From: a bacterium
GTDB lineage: Bacteria; Planctomycetota; B15-G4; JADJEK01
Length of the DNA stretch: 6,814 bases
Direction of reading: 5' to 3'
Assembly: GCA_030428825.1 (NCBI GenBank)
Contig: JAUIEL010000393.1
Span: 1 to 6,814, forward strand
Shown here: one piece after another, positions 1-4,952 of the stretch
How positions within the stretch are numbered: position 1 is the first letter of the stretch
Layout of the letters: each line of letters opens with the position of its first letter
The notes under the pieces: generated by a model
Told to the model about the DNA's origin: nothing
Database searches by the model: none
The model's input: only the letters and a program-made list of their open reading frames with translations
Made by a program: the position numbers and the translations under genes

Positions 1-492
1 ACCGACGGCGAGCGCCCCCGTCGCGGCGGCCGCGGCGGCCGCGGCGGCCGCGGAGGTCCGGAGCGGATGCTCCGCTCGTTCCGGGCGCCTCACACGCTCC
101 TGAACGATCTCCCGCGGTTCGTCGAGGAGGTCACGCGCACGGACGGGCAGGACGGCGCGGTCACCTTCGACGGCGTGCTCTCCGAGGAAGCGGTCGCGTT
201 CCTCGCGGGCTCCGGTGGCCGCGGCGGCCGCGGCGGCCGCTTCGGCGGGGACGTCGAGATGGAGAACTCGGGCCGCTTCTCGGTCACGCTCGACGCGCGG
301 GGGGCTCCGGTCGAGCTCGCCTACACCGTCCGCACGCGGGCCGTCCTCGGCGAGCGCGAGATCGACCGGTCCCGCCGCACGACGTTCCGGCTCGCCGACC
401 TCGGCACCGCGAAGGTTCGGGTGCCGGAGGGGGCGGCGGAGCTCCTCGGGATCGAGCCGACCCCCGAGGCGTCCGAGGACGAGTGGTTCTGA
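1..492 (+). CDS. Uncharacterised protein, C-terminal part (5' end outside window)
   Basis: The frame is open from the first base and ends at TGA 490-492, leaving 163 visible residues. An ATG at 67 could be a start, but the frame continues upstream in the same low-complexity style with no stop, so I treat the gene as truncated by the window. Visible residues 8-19 and 72-80 are Gly-Gly-Arg repeats. Between them lies a stretch resembling a folded domain (LRSFRAPHTLLNDLPRFVEE), and after the second tract an alternating polar/hydrophobic beta-rich segment ends in TFRLADLGTAKVRVP and an acidic tail (EASEDEWF). That ending is loosely like LolA/LppX-type lipoprotein-fold proteins, where a predicted strand is followed by a charged 'I-x-x-P' strand; this is a weak impression, not an assignment. 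The gene converges on the acyltransferase gene 74 bp away. I do not recognise the family. Confidence 0.7.
   Translation, partial: TDGERPRRGGRGGRGGRGGPERMLRSFRAPHTLLNDLPRFVEEVTRTDGQDGAVTFDGVLSEEAVAFLAGSGGRGGRGGRFGGDVEMENSGRFSVTLDARGAPVELAYTVRTRAVLGEREIDRSRRTTFRLADLGTAKVRVPEGAAELLGIEPTPEASEDEWF
25..51 (+). repeat. Three perfect 9-bp tandem repeats (GGCGGCCGC), coding for GGR
   Basis: Three identical copies of GGCGGCCGC lie at 25-33, 34-42 and 43-51, in frame, each encoding Gly-Gly-Arg. Use of identical codons in every copy points to DNA-level duplication (slippage) rather than protein-level selection alone. Each unit contains the palindrome GCGGCCGC. Confidence 0.9.
214..240 (+). repeat. Second 9-bp tandem repeat tract coding for GGR
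   Basis: One GGTGGCCGC copy is followed by two perfect GGCGGCCGC copies, again in frame as Gly-Gly-Arg. It is the same unit as the tract at 25-51, about 160 bp away in the same gene. Flanking residues (AGS before, FGGD after) suggest a glycine-rich loop between folded segments. Confidence 0.88.
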
Positions 493-566
493 CCCCCGCG
501 ACCGCACTCCGCCCCCGCGGCCGCGCCCTGCATCCCGCGGCCGCGCCCGTCCCCCCGCGGCCGCGT
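493..566. repeat. Four-copy ~20-bp imperfect tandem array between convergent genes
   Basis: The whole gap between the two convergent stop codons is built from a repeating unit, roughly CCCCCGCGGCCGCG plus a variable spacer. The cores are GCGACCGC at 498-505 (variant) and GCGGCCGC at 517-524, 537-544 and 557-564, giving start-to-start spacing of 19, 20 and 20 bp. Each full core is an 8-bp palindrome preceded by a C run. It could arise by slippage, act as a shared binding site, or contribute to transcription termination for the converging genes. No coding frame is supported here. Confidence 0.75.
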
Positions 567-584
567 TCAGCTCCGCGCGGGGGG
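551..584. terminator. GC-only stem-loop at the end of the acyltransferase gene; possible terminator
   Basis: CCCCCCGCG at 551-559 is perfectly complementary to CGCGGGGGG at 576-584, giving a 9-bp all-GC stem with a 16-nt loop that contains the acyltransferase stop codon (567-569). There is no T tract on either side, so it is not a classical intrinsic terminator. It could still stall polymerase, protect the 3' end of either transcript, or be a chance product of high GC. Confidence 0.35.
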
Positions 585-1676
585 CGGGACGAACAGCGTC
601 CTTGTCTCCTTCACGTGCCCGAACTCGATCCAGCGGTACGTGATCGCGGAGACGGCCAGGAGCGCGGCCCCGTACGCGACGGCGGCGCCGGCCGAGAACG
701 GTCGGTCGGCGAACACGACGAAGATCAGGACGCCGTGCCAGACGTACAGCGAGTAGCACATCATTCCGAGGAGCTGGAGCGGGGGGGGCGCCACGACCCG
801 CCGCACGCTCCGCGGGAGGTCGAGCGCGCCGAGGAGGACGAGGGCGAAGCCGACCGTCGTCAGGTCGTACAGCGCGGGGACCAGGTCGCGGTCGAGCCGA
901 CCGAGGTGGACGGCGTCCCAGCGCTCCATCGCGAACCCGACGAGCGCGGCGCCGGCGACCAGCAGCGGGATCGCCGCCCGCCCCGCGCGGCTCCCGCGCC
1001 CGTGGAACCACGCCACGCCGATGCCCGCCACGAACTCGTCGATCCTCCCCACGAACGAGTCCTTGATCGCGTCGAGCTGCGCCCCCTCGACGCCGTTGAA
1101 CACGCCGCCGTAGTGCTGTTCGCCGAGGACGCGGACCAGGAAGGCGACGCCGAGCGCGCCGCCGACCACCGCGCCGATCCCGACCCGGCGGACGAGGATC
1201 AGCAGCATCGGGAAGACCGCCGAGAACCAGACCTCGAGCCCGAGCGACCAGAGGACCCAGTTCGGCGGCGGGTAGTAGAGGTCCGGCACGAAGACGAACG
1301 TCGCGGTCGCGTAGAAGAAGAGGTCGTAGAGGAAGCGGCCCGAGGCGAAGTCGACCGGGAGGGGGGCGATCCCGGCCGCGACCAGCCCGAGCGCGACCGC
1401 GACGTTCACCCAGAGGAGCGGGAAGAGCCGCCGCGCGCGTCGCCGGTAGAACCCGACCGCGTCCGCCTCGCCGTCCATCGCGCGCCGCCCCTCGAAGTAC
1501 GGCAGCGCCAGGACGAAGCCGGAGAGGACGAAGAAGAGGTTCACGCCCATCCAGCCGTTCTCGACCAGCGTGTCGAGGACCGACGTGCCCGGGGCGGTGA
1601 ACTGCGACAGGAGGTGGTAGACGACGACGCCGACGATCGCGACGCCGCGCAGCCCGTTGACGACGGGGAGCTTCAC
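567..1676 (-). CDS. Membrane acyltransferase, acyltransferase-3 (OafA/YrhL) family
   Basis: The protein has 369 residues from a GTG start at 1676. That start overlaps the upstream cupin stop as GTGA and places residue 1 right before the family's opening LPVVNGLRGVAIVGVVVYH. Family hallmarks are Arg10 followed ten residues later by His21 (the R-x10-H pair implicated in acyl transfer), FFVLSGF at 48-54, WSLGLEVWF at 143-151, the late CYSLYVWHG segment near 317-325, and YRWIE at 347-351. About ten hydrophobic segments make it an integral inner-membrane protein, and the length is normal for a stand-alone acyltransferase-3 domain. Relatives move acetyl or other acyl groups from the cytoplasm onto O-antigen, peptidoglycan, macrolides or other glycans; the acceptor here is unknown. 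It is the last gene of the operon. A GGAGGAG about 11 nt upstream of the start may assist initiation. A run of eight C lies in codons 296-299. Confidence 0.93.
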   Translation of the reverse strand: MKLPVVNGLRGVAIVGVVVYHLLSQFTAPGTSVLDTLVENGWMGVNLFFVLSGFVLALPYFEGRRAMDGEADAVGFYRRRARRLFPLLWVNVAVALGLVAAGIAPLPVDFASGRFLYDLFFYATATFVFVPDLYYPPPNWVLWSLGLEVWFSAVFPMLLILVRRVGIGAVVGGALGVAFLVRVLGEQHYGGVFNGVEGAQLDAIKDSFVGRIDEFVAGIGVAWFHGRGSRAGRAAIPLLVAGAALVGFAMERWDAVHLGRLDRDLVPALYDLTTVGFALVLLGALDLPRSVRRVVAPPPLQLLGMMCYSLYVWHGVLIFVVFADRPFSAGAAVAYGAALLAVSAITYRWIEFGHVKETRTLFVPPPARS

Positions 1677-2152
1677 CGGCCCGGCGGCTCCTCCTCGAGG
1701 AACGTCCGGTCCCCCGGGACCAGCGGCGGCGTGAACGTCGAGAGGACCACCGTCCGTTCCGGGTGCCGGTTCACGAACGCGTGGGGCACGCCGATCGGCA
1801 CGTGGACGAGCGTCCCCGCGGTCACGCGCCGCCACTCCCGGTCGAGGAGGAGGTCTCCCTCCCCCTCGAGCACGTAGACCGTCTCGTCGCTCCGCGCGTG
1901 CACGTGCGGCCGCACCCGGTCCTTCACGATCACGAGCGCCGTCGACGAGCGCGGCGCGTCGGTCACCAGCGGGACGATCGCGGGGTCCCCGACCGGGGGC
2001 GACCGGAGCCTCGCCGCGGCGTCGATCACCAGCGGCGGACGCGCGGGCTCCTCGGGAGGGACCACCGAGAAGTGGTCGAACAGCGTCCCGCACGCCGGCA
2101 GTCCGCCGAGGGCGAGGGTGAGCGCGAGGGTCGGAAGTCCCGCCCGGGTCAT
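1673..2152 (-). CDS. Small lipoprotein with a single cupin domain
   Basis: The 159-residue protein starts at ATG 2152, which overlaps the sulfatase-like gene stop as ATGA and has GGAGAA five bases upstream. The N-terminus is a lipoprotein signal: a short MTR head, a hydrophobic stretch, then LPAC with Cys21 as the lipidation site and Gly next. The rest is one cupin barrel with both motifs intact: motif 1 has His83, His85 and Glu90 followed by Gly97, and motif 2 has Gly113, Pro119, Gly121, His124 and Asn128. The four ligands His83, His85, Glu90 and His124 should bind a metal. Single-domain cupins range from sugar-binding and isomerase proteins to dioxygenases and sensors, so the activity is open. 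An anchored extracytoplasmic location is unusual for the family. It sits between the sulfatase-like lipoprotein and the acyltransferase, suggesting an envelope role. Confidence 0.92.
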   Translation of the reverse strand: MTRAGLPTLALTLALGGLPACGTLFDHFSVVPPEEPARPPLVIDAAARLRSPPVGDPAIVPLVTDAPRSSTALVIVKDRVRPHVHARSDETVYVLEGEGDLLLDREWRRVTAGTLVHVPIGVPHAFVNRHPERTVVLSTFTPPLVPGDRTFLEEEPPGR

Positions 2153-3666
2153 CGGTCTTCTCCGCATTCGATCGAGAGGACGTCCCGCTTGTTCCGCGTC
2201 GAGCCGACGTACCCGAGCGCCTCGAGCCCCGGGTCGACCTCGTCGGGGAGGCGGAGCGGGGTCCGGCGCGACGGGTGGCTCAGGAACTCCCGGAGCGCCC
2301 GGTGGAGCCGGTCCTCCTCCGCCGGCCGGGTGCCGTGGAGGTCTCGCCGCTCGCCTTCGTCGTCGGCGAGATGGTACAGCTCGAAGCAGGCGTACGGGAA
2401 CGCGGCCCCGTCGCGTCGGTTGTACGGCGGCTTGCGCGGCTGGGCGCCGCGCGGGTTGGTGATCGCCTTCCAGGTCCCGTCGGAGATCGAGTAGAGGAGA
2501 TCCTCCCACTCGGCGTAGACGAACGGGCGGCCGGGCGCGCCGTCGAGGAGCGGCAGGAGCGAGCGCCCCTCGGAGTCCGCCGGCACCTCGACCCCCGCCG
2601 CCTCGAGGAGGGTCGGGAAGAGGTCGACGTTCTGGCAGAGCGCGTCGACGCGGGTCCCCGCCGCGATCCGGCCCGGCCAGGCGACGATCAGCGGGACGTG
2701 GAGCACCGCGTCGTAGATCGAGTTCCCGTGCCCGAAGTACCCGTGGTGGCGGCCGAGCTCCTCGCCGTGGTCGGAGGAGTAGAGGACCATCGCGTCGTCG
2801 AGGCGGCCGGCCGCGTCGAGCGCCGCCGTCACGCGCGCCAGGCGGGCGTCGACGTCCGCCACGCCGGCGTCGTACAGCGCGTCGACCGCCGCGAGGTCGT
2901 CGGCGTCGTAGGCGCGGTCGCCGAGGGCCCAGGCGGCGAGGTGTTCGCCCGCCGCGTCCCGAGGCGGGCCGTCCTCCCCGCGCGGGTGGCGGAACGGTCC
3001 GTCGTACGCCGGGTCGGCGAACCGGGCCCGCGCCTCCTCCGACGGCGTGAACGGCTGGTGGGCGTCGTACAGATGCACCCAGAGGAAGAACGGCGCGCCC
3101 GGGTCCGGGGCGTCCGGGGCGGCGCGAGGGAGCGACTCGATCCAGCGGAGGGCCTTCGCGACCGTCCGCTCGTCCCACGTCGCGTGGGTCTCGAAGCCGC
3201 GCGCCCCCTCCTCCGTCAGCATCCCCTCGACGCCGTCCTCCGCCACGTCGAAGCCGCGGAGCCAGAACGGCCACCGGGTCCGGTCGAGGTTCGAGCAGAA
3301 CGCGGCGGTCCGGTAGCCGCGCCGCTTCAGGAGGACCGGGAACGGGACGTGCTCGGCGGCGAACTGCATGCCGTTGTCGCGCAGCCCGTGGGTGATCGGG
3401 AACTTTCCGGTCAGCATCGACGCCAGCGAGGGGTGGGTCTGGCCGCGGGGCACGTAGCAGCGCGTGAAGACGGCGCCGCGGGCGGCGAGCGCGTCGGCGA
3501 GCGGGGTGGGGGAGCCGCCGCGCGGCGCGTGTCCCATCGCGCCGACGCGGTCGGCCCGCAGCGTGTCGACGGTCAGCAGGACGATGTCCGGCGGACGCGG
3601 CGCGGGGGCGTCGCTGCAGGCGGCGACCGTCGCGACGAAGGCGAGGGCGGCCGCGCGCGCGGTCAA
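2149..3666 (-). CDS. Lipoprotein sulfatase-superfamily hydrolase/transferase with Thr nucleophile
   Basis: The protein has 505 residues from TTG 3666. No ATG or GTG lies near the signal peptide, the TTG overlaps the upstream stop as TTGA, and the next Met (residue 44) would delete the signal and the first metal site. The N-terminus has a lipobox VAAC with Cys17. The catalytic fold then follows: DIVLLTVDTLRAD (27-39, first metal Asp residues), QTHPSLASMLTG (76-87), HLYDAHQP (198-205), SSDHGEELGRHHG (297-309; Asp299 and His300), and the closing LEALGYVG typical of bacterial sulfatase-like proteins. Aligning on the S-x-L-T-G end puts Thr77 where true sulfatases have the Cys/Ser converted to formylglycine, and Leu81 replaces the motif Arg. 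It therefore probably does not follow the formylglycine mechanism. Thr-nucleophile relatives in the alkaline phosphatase superfamily are phosphodiesterases and phosphotransferases (LtaS, EptA types). The substrate is unknown. A database hit labelled 'sulfatase' would be a family label only. Confidence 0.9.
   Translation of the reverse strand: MTARAAALAFVATVAACSDAPAPRPPDIVLLTVDTLRADRVGAMGHAPRGGSPTPLADALAARGAVFTRCYVPRGQTHPSLASMLTGKFPITHGLRDNGMQFAAEHVPFPVLLKRRGYRTAAFCSNLDRTRWPFWLRGFDVAEDGVEGMLTEEGARGFETHATWDERTVAKALRWIESLPRAAPDAPDPGAPFFLWVHLYDAHQPFTPSEEARARFADPAYDGPFRHPRGEDGPPRDAAGEHLAAWALGDRAYDADDLAAVDALYDAGVADVDARLARVTAALDAAGRLDDAMVLYSSDHGEELGRHHGYFGHGNSIYDAVLHVPLIVAWPGRIAAGTRVDALCQNVDLFPTLLEAAGVEVPADSEGRSLLPLLDGAPGRPFVYAEWEDLLYSISDGTWKAITNPRGAQPRKPPYNRRDGAAFPYACFELYHLADDEGERRDLHGTRPAEEDRLHRALREFLSHPSRRTPLRLPDEVDPGLEALGYVGSTRNKRDVLSIECGEDR
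2158..2163 (-). promoter_or_regulatory. Ribosome binding site of the lipoprotein cupin gene
   Basis: GGAGAA on the minus strand ends five bases before the ATG at 2152. It lies inside the last codons of the sulfatase-like gene and supports the ATGA overlap start, which also gives a complete lipoprotein signal peptide. Confidence 0.7.
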
Positions 3667-4751
3667 GGCGACAGGCGGTCGATCCGCTTGATCCGCGTGA
3701 CCACCCAGTGCTCGTCCTCGACCTCGAGCTCCAACGCGAAGTGCTCGGGCGTCCGGACGTAGCGGTTGAAGAACGTGATCTCGTAGTCGATACGGGCCGG
3801 CACGCCCCAGCGGAGGACCGCGCCGGTGCAGCGGACCTTGAAGTCGAGCCGGTCGCTCTCCTCGTCGCGGTAGCGGTCCGGCTCGAGGTCGACGTCGCCG
3901 AGGATCAGGAAGTCGCCGGTCCGCGCGCCGGAGCGGGCCGCCGGCTCGACCGCGTCCTCGCCGCCGAGACGGAACAGGCTCCGGCCGCGGCGGATGAGCG
4001 AGGTCTTTCGGAGCTCGTCGGAGAGCGTCGCCGCCAGGTCGGCCTCGTTCATCTGGTCGACGGCGTTCACGAACAGCTCGACGATCTCCGCCTGCGGGGC
4101 GTACTCGTGCAGCGGGAAGTAGCGGAGCCCGTAGTCGTCCTCCGAGAGGTCGTCCCCCCAGAGCCCGACCACGAAGTCGACGAGCTCGGCGGGGCGGACC
4201 AGCAGCTCGGCGCCGACCAGCGCGAGGTGGGCACGGAGGCCGACGTCCCAGGTGTTCCGCGGGACCTCGGGGACCGCCGGCACGCCCGCCTTCAACGGCG
4301 CCTCGAACGGCCGCATGTCCCGGAGCGCCCAGAGCGGGGCGCGCCCCGACCGCGCGTCCTCCCCCTCGCGGGTGCCGACGTGCCACTCCCGGTGGTGCCC
4401 CTCCTCGTAGACGCCGGACGCGCGCCCGTCGAGCGCGAGGCGCCACGAGCGGAGCGTCTCGTAGCCGAGCCAGGCGTTCTCCGTCGCGTACAGCTCGAGC
4501 CCGAAGCCGGGGCCGACCCCGACGCTCGCCTTGAAGACGTCGAGCAGGTCGAGGAGCCGGTTCGGGACGTAGAGGAGCGCCCGGTGCTTCCAGTCGACGT
4601 AGGTCGGCATCGACCGCGCCTGGAACGAGGACGAGTCGAGCTCGCCCCGGACGTCTTCGATCGACCCGTAGTTCGGCGGCTCGACCCAGGCGCACGACGC
4701 GAAGAGGAGCGGACTGACGAGCAGGGCAGATCGCACGAGCGAACGGGTCAT
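3663..4751 (-). CDS. Uncharacterised lipoprotein, two-part, first gene of operon
   Basis: The protein has 362 residues from ATG 4751, fixed by a strong GGAGGT four bases upstream. The signal peptide MTRSLVRSALLVSPLLFASC ends in lipobox FASC, with Cys20 lipidated. The N-terminal part (about 25-205) holds LLYVPNRLLDLLDVFKASVG (59-78), a Gly-rich VGPGFGLELYAT stretch, and later WDVGLRAHLALVGAELLVRP plus AELVDFVVGLWGDD. This alternation of short beta-like and glycine-rich segments suggests an envelope-associated domain; I do not know a named family for it. The C-terminal part (about 210-362) starts with a helix-like segment and continues with strands (DFLILGDVDLE, RIDYEITFFNRYV, ALELEVEDEHWVVTRIKRID), a pattern compatible with an NTF2-like cone fold. 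Both domain calls are inference. Its TGA overlaps the TTG of the sulfatase-like gene, so the two are probably translationally coupled and may act together in the envelope. Confidence 0.85.
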   Translation of the reverse strand: MTRSLVRSALLVSPLLFASCAWVEPPNYGSIEDVRGELDSSSFQARSMPTYVDWKHRALLYVPNRLLDLLDVFKASVGVGPGFGLELYATENAWLGYETLRSWRLALDGRASGVYEEGHHREWHVGTREGEDARSGRAPLWALRDMRPFEAPLKAGVPAVPEVPRNTWDVGLRAHLALVGAELLVRPAELVDFVVGLWGDDLSEDDYGLRYFPLHEYAPQAEIVELFVNAVDQMNEADLAATLSDELRKTSLIRRGRSLFRLGGEDAVEPAARSGARTGDFLILGDVDLEPDRYRDEESDRLDFKVRCTGAVLRWGVPARIDYEITFFNRYVRTPEHFALELEVEDEHWVVTRIKRIDRLSP

Positions 4752-4755
4752 CGGT

Positions 4756-4761
4756 ACCTCC
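4756..4761 (-). promoter_or_regulatory. Strong Shine-Dalgarno of the four-gene leftward operon
   Basis: GGAGGT on the minus strand lies four bases from the ATG at 4751. It is the best ribosome binding site in the window, decides this start over possible upstream starts in the long open frame, and marks the head of the operon. Confidence 0.85.
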
Positions 4762-4775
4762 ACCAACCTCGGAAC

Positions 4776-4804
4776 AGTCTGGTGGGGCGGACGGTTCGAT
4801 TCAA
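4776..4804 (-). promoter_or_regulatory. Weak candidate promoter for the leftward operon
   Basis: The minus strand has TTGAAT (4804-4799), a 17-bp gap, and CAGACT (4781-4776), matching four of six and three of six bases of the sigma-70 consensus. This is the least GC-rich stretch of the divergent gap, and a start near 4770 would leave a leader of about 20 nt containing the GGAGGT. The match is weak and the organism's promoter consensus is unknown. Confidence 0.22.
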
Positions 4805-4810
4805 GGAGGA

Positions 4811-4866
4811 GGGGCCGGGGACCGGCGACGGAGGGGGGGCTCCGGGGGGCGACGGCCGGGGCGGGG
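4811..4866 (+). other. G-run cluster with G-quadruplex potential
   Basis: Six runs of at least four G lie on the plus strand: 4811-4814, 4817-4820, 4833-4839, 4844-4849, 4858-4861 and 4863-4866. The last four are separated by loops of 4, 8 and 1 nt, compatible with an intramolecular four-tetrad quadruplex; shorter loops are possible if three-G tracts are used. It sits in the divergent promoter region, so folding could influence either transcription unit. High GC makes G runs common, so function is unproven. Confidence 0.5.
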
Positions 4867-4952
4867 CGGCGTGAACGAGCGGGCGCGCCTGGACACGACC
4901 GCGGCCCGGTGACACAGTCGGGCTCCGACCTCCCGCCTCCGGCCCCTCGCCC

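Larger units (their letters stand above)
4752..4952. other. Divergent intergenic region between the two transcription units
   Basis: These 201 bp separate the leftward lipoprotein operon from the rightward aminotransferase gene and must hold both promoters unless one is distant. The left 50 bp contain the Shine-Dalgarno and a weak promoter candidate for the leftward genes. The middle is G-rich on the plus strand. It includes a direct repeat GGCGACGG at 4824-4831 and 4848-4855 (24 bp apart) that could be a regulator site or chance. A small hairpin GTCGG-GCT-CCGAC lies at 4917-4929. The last 25 bp before the rightward ATG are almost all pyrimidine with no Shine-Dalgarno. No convincing promoter for the rightward gene is visible. 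Confidence 0.6.

Noticed and set aside
493..566. CRISPR-like array
   Set aside because: Units are about 20 bp with no true unique spacers, cores are palindromic, and there is no cas gene. It is a short tandem repeat.
483..1877. Long open plus-strand frame (464 codons) opposite the acyltransferase gene
   Set aside because: Its translation is almost only Arg, Glu, Asp, Pro, Ala and Val with no domain. It is the usual antisense shadow of a GC-rich gene whose minus-strand product is clearly an acyltransferase.
1677..2093. N-terminal extension of the acyltransferase frame upstream of GTG 1676
   Set aside because: The extension is Arg/Ala/Gly/Pro low complexity overlapping the cupin gene in another frame. 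The family domain begins right after the GTGA overlap.
3445..3459. Cys70-Tyr-Val-Pro-Arg as a formylglycine motif in the sulfatase-like protein
   Set aside because: The spacing is C-x-x-P-R, not C-x-P-x-R, and it lies seven residues too early relative to the conserved S-x-L-T-G. Thr77 occupies the nucleophile position.
2275..3762. Long open plus-strand frame opposite the sulfatase-like gene
   Set aside because: Composition is Arg/Val/Glu-rich low complexity with no motif, while the minus strand carries unmistakable superfamily motifs.
4871..4912. Tiny GTG-to-TGA frame of 13 residues upstream of the aminotransferase gene (possible leader peptide)
   Set aside because: It has no clear Shine-Dalgarno, no run of regulatory codons and no attenuator-like hairpin pair. 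Frames this short are expected by chance in GC-rich DNA.
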